A stretch of DNA of 62,892 bases, taken from Frankia canadensis. Its GTDB lineage: Bacteria; Actinomycetota; Actinomycetes; Frankiales; Frankiaceae. Positions 51,613 to 59,897 of this stretch are shown here, in pieces. Position numbers and translations under genes: made by a program. The DNA is taken from contig NZ_FZMO01000035.1 of the NCBI RefSeq assembly GCF_900197875.1, positions 1 to 62,892 of the forward strand, read 5' to 3'. Every line of letters starts with the position of its first letter. Position 1 is the stretch's first letter. The notes under the pieces are model-generated. The model saw nothing but the letters and a program-made list of their open reading frames with translations, did not search any database and was not told where the DNA came from.

Positions 51613-52113
51613 ATGGACAGTCGAGTAGACGATCAGCTGGTCGAGATCCGGACGTGCGGGCGGCCGACCCGGTCCGGAAAGCCCTGCAAGGTGCGGTTGT
51701 ACGGGCCGGAGATCGCCTGCCGCACCCACCTCACCGACCATGAGCGGGACGTTGCCGAGGCGTATCAGCGGGGGATGGGCCTTGGTCACCGCCGAGGTTG
51801 GGAAAGCGGCCAGGAAATGTGCCGCCATGAGGTCGAGCAGCTTCGGGACCGGGTCCGCGACCTTGAGCGATGCCTCGACGACGCGCATCGTTATCACGAT
51901 CTCGATGGCGACCAGGTCGTCGAGGTCGACGGCTATGCCTACCGATGGTGCGGCCGGTCGCCGCTGCGTGTCGGTGACCGGGTGGAGCTCCCGGAGAACT
52001 GGCTGAGCAGGGCGAAGAACGGCCCGGGGACCTTTCAGGGCACGGTGACCCGGCTTGGCGCGACGTTCCAGGGCGAACTGTCCGCCATCGTGCGCCGCGT
52101 CGGCGCGGGCTGA
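51613..52113 (+). CDS. Hypothetical protein with Cys/His (C-x-R-x-T-x-C-x-H) motif
   Basis: 166 residues, ATG at 51613. The N terminus has CGRPTRSGKPCKVRLYGPEIACRTH, a four-ligand arrangement (three Cys, one His) common in small actinobacterial zinc-binding proteins. A coiled-coil segment follows (HEVEQLRDRVRDLERCLDD). The C-terminal beta domain VGDRVELPENWLSR, then FQGTVTRLGATFQGELSAIVRRV, has an SH3/KOW-like look. No named family recognised and function unknown. Separate transcription unit, with its own promoter and operator-like repeat. Confidence 0.65.
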   Translation: MDSRVDDQLVEIRTCGRPTRSGKPCKVRLYGPEIACRTHLTDHERDVAEAYQRGMGLGHRRGWESGQEMCRHEVEQLRDRVRDLERCLDDAHRYHDLDGDQVVEVDGYAYRWCGRSPLRVGDRVELPENWLSRAKNGPGTFQGTVTRLGATFQGELSAIVRRVGAG

Positions 52114-52204
52114 TTCCGGTCCTGATCGATCCACCGTGGCCCCGCGCCGCGGCATCACGATGTCGTTACCAGCCGCGATGCGGGTTTTTGCCGGTTTCGT
52201 CCGC

Positions 52205-52365
52205 GTTGACAGCGACCGGATCGGAACCGCATACTCCGATCGCCTGTGTGAGGAAGCCGGCGGAAATCCGGCACGGTCGCGCCGCTGTGACCGGACTCCG
52301 TCCGCCCTGAGCGGCGGTGGAGCCCGGAAGTCAGACCCGAGCACGGGCTGCCCGCATGTCCGGGA
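52205..52365 (+). ncRNA. Cobalamin riboswitch controlling cbtB-cbtA
   Basis: The adenosylcobalamin (B12) element is recognisable. A 5' hairpin GATCGG...CCGATC comes first, then GAGGAAGCCGGCGGAAATCCGGC and the conserved B12-box region GCCGCTGTGACC at 52281-52292, then GGAAGTCAGACCC at 52327-52339. About 15 nt later comes the AGGAGG of cbtB, so control of translation or of an overlapping terminator is likely. Confidence 0.88.
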
Positions 52366-52390
52366 CGCACGATCCCTCAGGAGGCCCTTT

Positions 52391-52603
52391 GTGACCACTC
52401 CCATCGCACAGTCACGGCAACGCTCGGTCACCTTCCCGCTCACCGCCCGCCGGGCGGCGCTGGGACTCACGGCGCTGCTGTCGCTGCTGCTGCTGTACTT
52501 CCTCGGCATCGACCAGGGAGCGACGTCGCTGTTCGGTTCGGACACGCACATCCACGAGTTCGTGCACGACGCGCGCCACTTCCTCGGCTTCCCCTGCCAC
52601 TGA
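52391..52603 (+). CDS. cbtB: Cobalt transporter subunit CbtB
   Basis: 70 residues from GTG at 52391 with AGGAGG at 52379-52384. One transmembrane helix (LGLTALLSLLLLYFLGI) and the family C terminus HIHEFVHDARHFLGFPCH, with several His that can bind cobalt. CbtB works with CbtA for cobalt uptake for cobalamin synthesis. The upstream cobalamin riboswitch and the cbtA gene 14 bp later make this assignment secure. Confidence 0.94.
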   Translation: MTTPIAQSRQRSVTFPLTARRAALGLTALLSLLLLYFLGIDQGATSLFGSDTHIHEFVHDARHFLGFPCH

Positions 52604-52617
52604 GCGGGGGCCGCGCG

Positions 52618-53514
52618 ATGGAGTTCCGCTACATCTACCGCGGCCTCGGTGTGGGTCTGCTCGGCGGGCTGCTGGCGTTCGTCTTCGCCCGCATCTTCGC
52701 CGAGCCCTTCATCCAGGACGCGATCGACTACGAGGCCGGCCGGGACGCGGCGCAGGAGTCGCTGAACGCGGCCGCGAGTCACGGCGGGCACAGCCACGGC
52801 GCCGAGGCCGCTGAGGTCTTCAGCCGGTCCGTGCAGCGCAACGTCGGCATCGGCGTGGGCATGGCGATCTTCGGGCTGGCGATGGGCGGCCTGTTCGTCG
52901 TCGCCTACCTGATCGTCTCGCGCCGCTACCCGGGCCTGCGGCCGCGGGTGCTCGCCGCGCTGCTGGCCGCCGCCGGCTTCGTCAGCCTGTACCTGATCCC
53001 GTTCGCCAAGTACCCGGCCAACCCGCCGGCGGTCGGGCATGAGGAGACGATCGGCGAGCGCAGCGTGCTGTACCTGGCGATGATCGCCATCTCGGTGATC
53101 TCGATGGTGCTCGCCGTGCTGGCGGCCCGCTGGCTTGCCGGCCGCGTCGGCGGGTGGAACGCCAGCCTGCTCGGCGCGCTGGTCTTTCTGGTCCTGGTCG
53201 GCATCGCGATGGGGCTGCTGCCGGCACTGGGGCATCTGGGTATCAACAAGGCCGAGTACGGCAACGTCGCCACCGAGACCCCGCAGCCGCTGCGGGCACC
53301 GGACGGCACGATCGTCTACCCGGGTTTCCCGGCGGACCTGCTGTTCAGGTTCCGCTTCTACTCGGTGATCAGCCAGCTGGTCCTGTGGGCGACGCTCGCG
53401 CTTGGGTTCGGCGCGCTCGCCGAGCGTCTCGCCGCCTCCCCGGCGCGTGAGCGTCCCCGCCCGGCCGCGGCGGAGCCGGGCACCATGCGGTCGGAGGCCG
53501 CCACCACCGCCTGA
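52618..53514 (+). CDS. cbtA: Cobalt transporter subunit CbtA
   Basis: 298 residues; starts MEFRYIYRGLGVGLLGGLLAFVFARI. Several membrane helices, a His-rich loop HGGHSHG near residue 61 between the first two helices, and blocks FSRSVQRNVGIGVGMAIFG and YLIPFAKYPANPPAVG typical of CbtA. A final helix is followed by an Ala/Pro/Arg-rich tail. Co-transcribed with cbtB under cobalamin riboswitch control, so expression should fall when B12 is plentiful. Confidence 0.95.
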   Translation: MEFRYIYRGLGVGLLGGLLAFVFARIFAEPFIQDAIDYEAGRDAAQESLNAAASHGGHSHGAEAAEVFSRSVQRNVGIGVGMAIFGLAMGGLFVVAYLIVSRRYPGLRPRVLAALLAAAGFVSLYLIPFAKYPANPPAVGHEETIGERSVLYLAMIAISVISMVLAVLAARWLAGRVGGWNASLLGALVFLVLVGIAMGLLPALGHLGINKAEYGNVATETPQPLRAPDGTIVYPGFPADLLFRFRFYSVISQLVLWATLALGFGALAERLAASPARERPRPAAAEPGTMRSEAATTA

Positions 53515-53523
53515 GAGACGACT

Positions 53524-53566
53524 GCCCGGTCCGGGTGAGCGCGGGCAGCGCCCGCCCGGACCGGGC
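53524..53566. terminator. Bidirectional hairpin between cbtA and the VIT-family gene
   Basis: Perfect 12-bp inverted repeat GCCCGGTCCGGG / CCCGGACCGGGC with a 19-nt loop between convergent genes. Confidence 0.7.
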
Positions 53567-54283
53567 TCAGCCGACGGCGGTGTGGGTGAGGACGCCGACC
53601 AGTGCCGTCACCGCCATCGCCGCGCAGCCGCCGAGCACCACCCGCAGCGTCGGGCGCAGCAGTGCGGTGCCGGCGGTACGGGCGCCGAGCGCCCCGGCCA
53701 CCGCGAGGCCCAGCATGGTCGCCGCGACGATCAGCGTCAGCCGCGCCCTTCCGGCCGGGGCGGCCATCCCGATGAACGGCACCAGCGCGCCGACGGCGAA
53801 ACTGCTCGCCGACGCGGCCGACGCCTGCAGCGGTCGGGCCCGGCTGAGCTCGGTGTGCCCCAGCTCGTCCCGCATGTGCGCGGCGAGGGCGTCCCGGTCG
53901 CTCAGCGCCGTCGCGACCTGCTCCGCCAACTCGCGCGGCAGGCCTCGGCGCTCGTAGATGCCGACCAGTTCGTCGAACTCCGCCGCCGGGCTCGCCGCGA
54001 GCTCCGCCCGCTCGAGCGCCCGGTCGGCATGTTCCACGTCGGCCTGCGCGCTGACGGACACATACTCGCCGGCGGCCATCGACAACGCGCCCGCGGTCAG
54101 CCCCGCCAGCCCCGCGGTGAGAACCGCGGTCCCGGACGCCCCGCTCGCCGCGACCCCGACGACGAGGCTCGACGTCGACACCAGCCCGTCGTTCGCACCG
54201 AGCACGGCCGCCCGCAGCCACCCGGCCCGCTGAACGCCGTGCCGTTCCCGGTGCCGCGCCATCCGCATGCCTGCCGCCGCCAT
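53567..54283 (-). CDS. VIT1/CCC1 family iron/manganese transporter-like membrane protein
   Basis: 238 residues from ATG at 54283. The VIT pattern is clear: HRERHG near the N terminus, WLRAAVLGANDGLVSTSSLVVGVA in helix 1, then LTAGALSMAAGEYVSVSAQADVE. A hydrophilic metal-binding region follows (EFDELVGIYERRGLPRELAEQVATALSDRDALAAHMRDELG), then three C-terminal helices. These proteins move Fe2+ or Mn2+ out of the cytosol. It is the second metal transporter in a row after cbtBA, but on the opposite strand. Confidence 0.92.
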   Translation of the reverse strand: MAAAGMRMARHRERHGVQRAGWLRAAVLGANDGLVSTSSLVVGVAASGASGTAVLTAGLAGLTAGALSMAAGEYVSVSAQADVEHADRALERAELAASPAAEFDELVGIYERRGLPRELAEQVATALSDRDALAAHMRDELGHTELSRARPLQASAASASSFAVGALVPFIGMAAPAGRARLTLIVAATMLGLAVAGALGARTAGTALLRPTLRVVLGGCAAMAVTALVGVLTHTAVG

Positions 54284-54447
54284 CCCGGCATTACAGCACG
54301 ATGATCGGCACCGCACCCCGGCGAACGGCAGGGCCACGAGGTGAGGAATCTCGCCGTCATCAGGCCGTTTGGTACGGATGCGGCGTCCTCGTCCGGCTCG
54401 GTACGCCCTCCGCCCGGACGGGTACCGCATCCGGCCGAGGTCGATCG

Positions 54448-54933
54448 TCAGCCGGGGGCGCGGCGATCCAGCCAGGTGACGTACTGGCGAAGTCCCATGA
54501 CCTCCCACAGCGTGTGCCGGTTCCAGCGGTCGCCGCAGCGCAGCCGCACGTGGTGCGGCACCATCCGCAGACCCTGGCCGCCGGCCGCTTCGGGCCGCAG
54601 CGCCGAGCCGAGGGTCACCACCGGCGAGTCCCAGCCACGGGCCGAGCGTTCCAGCCGCAGTTGCCGGCCGATCAGGAAGGCCAGCCGGGTGCGCTCGGCC
54701 GGATCCCGGCCAGGGTGCACCGTGACGGACCCGATGTGCGGCCAGGCGGCCGCCTCCACCGCCCTGCGCAGCAGCTCGTCCGCGTCGACCGCCAGGAACT
54801 CGACCTCGACGCACCCGCCACCGGAGCCGTCCCGCGCGCCCGAGGCTCCGGCCAGCACGAGGCCGTCGGTTTCGGGAAGCTCCAGCGTGGGCAGCTCCAG
54901 CGGGTCGACCTCCCATACCGGGACGATGCTCAT
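54448..54933 (-). CDS. Hypothetical protein, second of a two-gene unit divergent from the TIR locus
   Basis: 161 residues from ATG at 54933 (MSIVPVWEVDPLELP). Acidic N-terminal half with beta character, then ERTRLAFLIGRQLRLERS and a C-terminal basic segment HHVRLRCGDRWNRHTLWEVMGL. No family recognised. It starts 41 bp after the stop of another small gene on the same strand (54974-55315). The pair points away from the TIR-caspase-like gene, as regulators or immunity partners often do, but that is speculation. Confidence 0.6.
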   Translation of the reverse strand: MSIVPVWEVDPLELPTLELPETDGLVLAGASGARDGSGGGCVEVEFLAVDADELLRRAVEAAAWPHIGSVTVHPGRDPAERTRLAFLIGRQLRLERSARGWDSPVVTLGSALRPEAAGGQGLRMVPHHVRLRCGDRWNRHTLWEVMGLRQYVTWLDRRAPG

Positions 54934-54973
54934 GTGGGCTCGCCCTGGCAGCGGCAGCGGTCGCACCGATGGG

Positions 54974-55315
54974 TCACCGCCGGCGTTCCATCAGCCGGGC
55001 GCCGTCCCATTCGTCACCTTTCGTAAAGCGCATACGCAGCATCGCAAAAGCCGGATCCCCGTCCCATCGGGGAAAACCCGGGGCCGGCATTGCCCCGGCC
55101 GGGACGATCTCGTTCCGCGGCCACGACCGTGCCACTGGCGCGGGCCGCGTCGGCAGCGGAACCTCTGGAGGTCGGGAGGTTCCGGCGCCTGGACCGGGAG
55201 CGGGATGCCATCGCCAGAAGACAACCACGGTCGCCGTCCGGCCGATTCTCGGCCCCCGCCGTACCGCGGCGGCGGCCTGCCGGGCAAGGTCGGTCAGCCG
55301 CGCGGTGAACGCCAT
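54974..55315 (-). CDS. Small hypothetical protein upstream of and divergent from the TIR-caspase-like gene
   Basis: 113 residues from ATG at 55315; GTG at 55330 is an alternative, and a coherent helical frame continues some 20 codons further up. The N-terminal helix MAFTARLTDLARQAAAAV, then the strand TATVVVFWRWH and a Trp/Phe-rich C terminus (PGFPRWDGDPAFAML, then RMRFTKGDEWDG). Third-position G+C is high in the first half and drops later. No family recognised. Moderate support. Confidence 0.4.
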   Translation of the reverse strand: MAFTARLTDLARQAAAAVRRGPRIGRTATVVVFWRWHPAPGPGAGTSRPPEVPLPTRPAPVARSWPRNEIVPAGAMPAPGFPRWDGDPAFAMLRMRFTKGDEWDGARLMERRR

Positions 55316-55535
55316 CCTGTGCCGGATCACCGCCTCCTCCACCGCCGGCAGGGTTCCCGCCGCCTCGACCGCCGTGTTGTCGCTCCGCGGTGTTGTCCCT
55401 CCGCGGTGCGCAGGATGCGCTCGCGTGCCCCCGCCCGCCGCGCCGGGGCTTGTCCCCACCCCACGTCGTGACGAGGTCGCATCCGGGAACCGCCGCGCTC
55501 GCGTCGGTGACGTTGAGCGACCTGTCACAATTCGG

Positions 55536-57959
55536 ATGATGAGTATCGGGGGGTGGAATCAGCCGTCTGGCGAGGGCCGATGGGACTTCTTCGTGTCCTA
55601 CACGGCCCGAGATCGTTCCTGGGCGGAATGGATCGCGTGGCAGCTCGAGTCGGCGGATTTCCGGGTGCTCGTGCAGGCCTGGGACATGGTCGCTGGTTCG
55701 AACTGGACGGCGACAATGCAGGACGGCATCCGCTACAGCACCCGTACGCTCGCCGTCTGCTCGAACGCCTATCTGGAGTCGGTCTTCGGTGAGCAGGAAT
55801 GGCAGGCTGCCTTCGCCGCCGATCCCACCGGTGCCGATCGCCGGCTGTTGCCGGTGCGGATCGAAGCCTGCCCGCGTCCCGGCGTCCTCAACCAGCGGGT
55901 ATCGGTCGATCTGTTCTCGCTGTCGCCGCAGGACGCGCGGGACGCCCTTCTCCAGGCTGTCCGCGAGGCCATCGCCGGGCGAGCGAAGCCACCGGCCGAG
56001 CCGCGCTTTCCCGGCGGCGGCCCGATGCCGCCGAGAGCACCTGCCACCAGCGCGGCACCGACCTTCCCCGGCCACTCCGACAGCGTGGCGGCGGGCCCGA
56101 CGATCACGGCGCCGTCCGGCCGGGCCGCTCCCGGCGCCGAAGTGGGGGAGTGCCGCGCGCTGCTGATCGGCGTCGCCGGCTATGAGGACGACGCCCTGCC
56201 CGCGCGGCCCGAGCTCACGCCGCAGCTGGACGCGGTCGCGGAGGCGCTGGAGGGGGTCGGCTACCGGGCTGAGGTCCACGACCGGTCGCGCCTCGGCGGC
56301 AGCGCCGTCAAGACGGCGATTCACTCCTTCCTGCGCGACGCCGGCCCGGCCGACACCCTGTTGCTGCTCCTCGCCGGTCACGGTGTCCACCACGACGGCC
56401 GAGACTTCCTCGTCCCGGCCGACGCCGACACCGGCTACCAGCCGTTCTGGGATGTCTGCGTGCGCCTCGACTGGTCGGAGACGATCTCCCGCAGCCCCGC
56501 GCGGCGCGTCCTCGTGCTCGTCGACGCCGCGGACGACCTCGACGAGGCGCTACGGGTGACACTCACCGAGGACGGCTGGTCCGAGGGCCGCCTGTCCCCG
56601 GGGGACGGCACCGACCATGCCTACCTCGTCCGGCGTACCCGGTATCCGCACGCCGCGTCCCCGCTGCTGCGGGTGTTGACCGAGGTCCTCGGTGAACGCC
56701 CGGCACCCGCCGACCTGCCCGCGCTGCGAGCGGCGCTGCGGCGGCACCTGACCGCGATGGCGCCCACCAGCCTCGGCGGTCCGGGTGGGCGCGACGGCTC
56801 GGGCTGGCCCGGCGACGCGGGGGATCAGGCTGGCCCGTCCTGCGGCACACCGGCAGTCGCGGGCCGGGGCGAGCCGTGCGAGCTGCGTGTCGTCGAGCAC
56901 TGCGATCCGGCCCGCTTCCGGCCGTTCCCGGCCGCGCCGGTCGCCGGCGCGTCCGCCGTGGCGGACCATCCCTGGCGCCGGGCGGCCGAGCGGCACGCCG
57001 CCTGGACGCTCATGACGGACACACCCGGCGCCGAGGAGCTGCGTACCGCGACGATCGAGCTGGCCGGCGTCCTCGGTGGGGCGCGGGATCGGGCGGCCGC
57101 CCGCCTGCCCGCCGACCCCTGGCTCGACCAGCAGCTCGCGCTGCGGCTGGTGAAGCGGGTCGAGTTCCTCGCCCGCCTGCTTGGCACCGAGCCGCCGCCG
57201 CTCAGCCCCGCCGAGGCCGCGCTGCTGGTCGCCATGCCGTTCCTGGGCGAGGCGGTCGGCGCGATCCTCGTCGCCGACGCCACCGTCGCGCATCCCGGCG
57301 CCGGCGCGACGGCGGACCTGAGAAGTGGTGCGGCGGCGGCCCTGACCGCGGACTTCGCGTCCTTCTCCGGTCGCCATCCCCGGCTGCTGCGCCGGATCGA
57401 CCGGGCGAGGCGCACCGCAGACGCGGCGGCCGCCGAGGCGATCGGCTGGTGGCTCGCGCACCGCTGGTCCGTCTGGCGCTCCGGCTCCCAGCTCGGCCCG
57501 GTCCTCGGCGAGCTGCTCGGCGGCCTCGACCCGGACCTGCCCATCGGGGAGGTCCTCACCGGCCCGCGGATCATCGCGCTGCTCACCGCCCTGCGCGCGG
57601 AACCGGCCTACCTGAACCGCCCCGGCCGCGCCGCCACGCTGCGCGACCAGGTGACGGTGGCGGCGGCGACCGCCGACGAGATGACCCTGCGGGAGCGTTT
57701 CGTCGGCTACCTGCTCGCCGTCGCCCACCGGATGGCGCTCGAACCGGCCGCGCTGCCCGTGGTCGTCGTCGAGCATCTCGGTGTCGCCGACGCCGTCGAC
57801 CTCGCCGCGCTGGCCGAGACCATCCGCGGCGCCCAGTGGCAGAAGCGAGGCCGGTCCGGGCGGGCCCTGTCCGCCCGCTGCCAGCACCAGGCGGCGGCTG
57901 CTGGCTGCGGCCCGGCTCGCCGGGCGCAGTCCCGCGGCCCTGGCGCACTGGCTGCGTGA
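55536..57959 (+). CDS. TIR domain fused to a caspase-like fold lacking the catalytic cysteine
   Basis: 807 residues from ATG at 55536. TIR domain residues ~15-150: WDFFVSYTARDRSWAEWIAWQ, DGIRYSTRTLAVCSNAYL and FGEQEWQAAFAADPTG, where the Glu of EQEW aligns with the NADase acid. A linker is followed by a caspase (C14)-like domain at ~195-370: ALLIGVAGYEDDALP, DTLLLLLAGHGVHHDGRDF (catalytic His282) and RRVLVLVDAADDLDEAL. Active relatives have Asp-Cys-Cys in the last block, so the nucleophile position (331-332) is Ala. Residues ~430-790 are helical and unassigned. The end (from ~770) loses coding character and continues in the +1 frame as winged-helix-like repeats. Confidence 0.85.
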   Translation: MMSIGGWNQPSGEGRWDFFVSYTARDRSWAEWIAWQLESADFRVLVQAWDMVAGSNWTATMQDGIRYSTRTLAVCSNAYLESVFGEQEWQAAFAADPTGADRRLLPVRIEACPRPGVLNQRVSVDLFSLSPQDARDALLQAVREAIAGRAKPPAEPRFPGGGPMPPRAPATSAAPTFPGHSDSVAAGPTITAPSGRAAPGAEVGECRALLIGVAGYEDDALPARPELTPQLDAVAEALEGVGYRAEVHDRSRLGGSAVKTAIHSFLRDAGPADTLLLLLAGHGVHHDGRDFLVPADADTGYQPFWDVCVRLDWSETISRSPARRVLVLVDAADDLDEALRVTLTEDGWSEGRLSPGDGTDHAYLVRRTRYPHAASPLLRVLTEVLGERPAPADLPALRAALRRHLTAMAPTSLGGPGGRDGSGWPGDAGDQAGPSCGTPAVAGRGEPCELRVVEHCDPARFRPFPAAPVAGASAVADHPWRRAAERHAAWTLMTDTPGAEELRTATIELAGVLGGARDRAAARLPADPWLDQQLALRLVKRVEFLARLLGTEPPPLSPAEAALLVAMPFLGEAVGAILVADATVAHPGAGATADLRSGAAAALTADFASFSGRHPRLLRRIDRARRTADAAAAEAIGWWLAHRWSVWRSGSQLGPVLGELLGGLDPDLPIGEVLTGPRIIALLTALRAEPAYLNRPGRAATLRDQVTVAAATADEMTLRERFVGYLLAVAHRMALEPAALPVVVVEHLGVADAVDLAALAETIRGAQWQKRGRSGRALSARCQHQAAAAGCGPARRAQSRGPGALAA

Positions 57960-59082
57960 GCTGGGCGTCGGCGCGGCCCGGCGGGCGGGTTCGGCCGACG
58001 CCCCGGGCGGCACCCCGGCGGACTGGGAGCGAGACCTCGACGTCGAGATCACCGCCGACGACCTGGATCTGCTGTCGTCGAGGATCGACGGGGAGGCGCC
58101 GTGGCTGCCGGGCGGTCCGGTGCCCTTCGGTCACGTCCTCGCCGCCGCGGCTGTCACCGGGCGATCTCCCGCAGCCGTGGCCGACCGACTGCGGCGGCTC
58201 GGCTTCGACGTGCGCGCGACGGGTGCGGACGGGGAGGAGGCGGCCTGCCCGCCCTCCGTCGAGCGGGTCGACCTTGTCGATCTCGTGCTGCTGGGCCGGC
58301 ACATCGACGGGCGACCGCCGTGGCTCGGCGGTGGCGGGCGTCTGCCGGCGGCCCACCTGCGGCATGCCGCCTGTGTACTCGGATGCGACGTCAACGAGGT
58401 GCGTGACCGCTACGCGCGGCTCGGATTCGTGGTGCCGGCGCATCTGCGGGAGATGAGCCCGGACGAGCGGGCGGTCGTGACCGTCGCCTTCTACCGGACG
58501 GACACCACCGGGTTGGGCGACGCGCCGATCTCGGTGGCGACGGTCCTCGGGGTCGCCGAGTTCGGCAACCGGCGACCCGACGAGGTCGCGGACGTCTTCG
58601 CCGAGTTGGATCTGCCGGTCGACGGTGACCTCCTCGACCAGGTGCAGCGCCGGCTCGATTCCCCGTCGTCAGGCCCGAGCACTGCGTCGGGCCTCAACGC
58701 GCGGGATGCGCTGCTGCTCAGTGCCTGGCTCGACGGCTGCGGGCCGTGGCTTGGCAATGGGCCTGTCGGACTCGCGCACGTCATCGGGGCCGCCGGATAT
58801 CTGCGGTGGAGTCCGGGGCGGGTCGTCGAGCGGCTGGCCATGCTCGGGTGTGAGGTGCCGGCGTTGACCGAGGCCGCCCGCACGGCCTTCATCGACGGGG
58901 TCGACTGCGCGATCGTCGACATCCTGCGGGACGGGCCGGACGGGCCGCTGGTCGACCGGCCGTTCTCCCGAGCGGAGATCCTCGTCGCGTCCTGGACCTA
59001 CCGGTGGACGCCCCGGTGGATCGTCGACCGGCTCGCCGAGCTCGGGTTCGCCGTGCCCGACCGGGACACCTTCGACCGCTGA
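57781..59082 (+). CDS. Winged-helix-like repeat protein, probably the C-terminal continuation of the TIR-caspase-like gene
   Basis: Frame of 433 residues from GTG 57781, but coding character begins only near 57890 (RRRLLAAARLAGRSPAALA). It holds five or six imperfect ~60-residue repeats, each with D-x-x-LL-x-x-x-IDG-x-x-PWL, a short turn, H-V-x-A-A, a helix, and a RLGF-V end. This is the winged-helix-like repeat type found at the C terminus of actinobacterial caspase/TIR effector proteins. It overlaps the upstream frame by 179 bp with a +1 offset and has no start codon or ribosome site where its coding begins. A frameshifted single ~1,170-residue protein is more likely than two genes. Confidence 0.7.
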   Translation: MSPTPSTSPRWPRPSAAPSGRSEAGPGGPCPPAASTRRRLLAAARLAGRSPAALAHWLRELGVGAARRAGSADAPGGTPADWERDLDVEITADDLDLLSSRIDGEAPWLPGGPVPFGHVLAAAAVTGRSPAAVADRLRRLGFDVRATGADGEEAACPPSVERVDLVDLVLLGRHIDGRPPWLGGGGRLPAAHLRHAACVLGCDVNEVRDRYARLGFVVPAHLREMSPDERAVVTVAFYRTDTTGLGDAPISVATVLGVAEFGNRRPDEVADVFAELDLPVDGDLLDQVQRRLDSPSSGPSTASGLNARDALLLSAWLDGCGPWLGNGPVGLAHVIGAAGYLRWSPGRVVERLAMLGCEVPALTEAARTAFIDGVDCAIVDILRDGPDGPLVDRPFSRAEILVASWTYRWTPRWIVDRLAELGFAVPDRDTFDR

Positions 59083-59256
59083 TCCGGACCTGACGGGCCC
59101 GTCCCATCGTCCTCGGCACACCGCCTCCCCCGCGCGATCCGATCCGCCTGCGCGGTCCCGCCCTGCGCCGCCCTGTCGGACGGGCGACCCGGGTGTCGCG
59201 TAGAAGATTGGGCAAACGGGCTTGTATTGAAAACGCCTTCGTTCTAACTTCTGCGC

Positions 59257-59895
59257 ATGCCCGACACCACATCCCCCTCCGCCGTGCGGCCCTACCGGTC
59301 GGCGCGGCGGGCGGAGCAGGCCCGCCAGACACGGACGGCCGTCGTGGCGGCGGCTCGGGAGGTCTTCGCCGAGCGTGGCTGGGCGGGCGCCGGCGTCCGG
59401 GACATCGCCGCGAGGGCGAGCGTCTCGGTCGAGACCGTCTACGCGGCGGTCGGGCGCAAGCCGGCGCTGTTCGCGGCGGCCTACGACGGTGCCCTCGTCG
59501 GCGACGACGAGCCGGTGGCGCTCGTCGAGCGACCGGAGTTCCGCGCCGTCGGCGAGGGCCGCACGCTCGCCGAACGCGCCGCCGCTGCGGCCGAGCTGAT
59601 CGCGGCGATCAACGGGCGGACGGTGCGGCTGCTCCTCGCCCTGCGCGAAGGGGCCGCGAGCGAGCCGGAGCTGGCCGAGCGGCTGGTCTCCGACGACGCG
59701 AACCGGCGCCTCGACACCGGACGCGGCCTCGCGCTCGTGCTGGGCCGACCGCCCCGCCGCCAGCAGACCGACCTGCTGTGGGCGCTGGCCGGCGCGGAGG
59801 TCTACGACGCGCTGGTCAACCGGTCCGGCTGGACCGCCGCCGCCTATCGGGCGTGGCTCACAAAAACGATCATCGATCTGAACGATCAGGAGTGA
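59257..59895 (+). CDS. TetR-family transcriptional regulator
   Basis: 212 residues, ATG at 59257. N-terminal TetR HTH at ~20-65: RTAVVAAAREVFAERGWAGAGVRDIAARASVSVETVYAAVGRK. The helical ligand domain follows. The next gene starts 2 bp after its stop, so it is co-transcribed with the hemerythrin and SRPBCC genes and probably regulates that operon. The upstream region has the AT-richer segment 59215-59250 suitable for promoter and operator. Confidence 0.92.
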   Translation: MPDTTSPSAVRPYRSARRAEQARQTRTAVVAAAREVFAERGWAGAGVRDIAARASVSVETVYAAVGRKPALFAAAYDGALVGDDEPVALVERPEFRAVGEGRTLAERAAAAAELIAAINGRTVRLLLALREGAASEPELAERLVSDDANRRLDTGRGLALVLGRPPRRQQTDLLWALAGAEVYDALVNRSGWTAAAYRAWLTKTIIDLNDQE

Positions 59896-59897
59896 CG

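Noticed and set aside
55315-55528. Extension of the 113-residue gene to the far upstream start at 55528
   Set aside because: The extra N-terminal part is Arg/Thr/Pro-rich without domain character and would run into the TIR gene's promoter.
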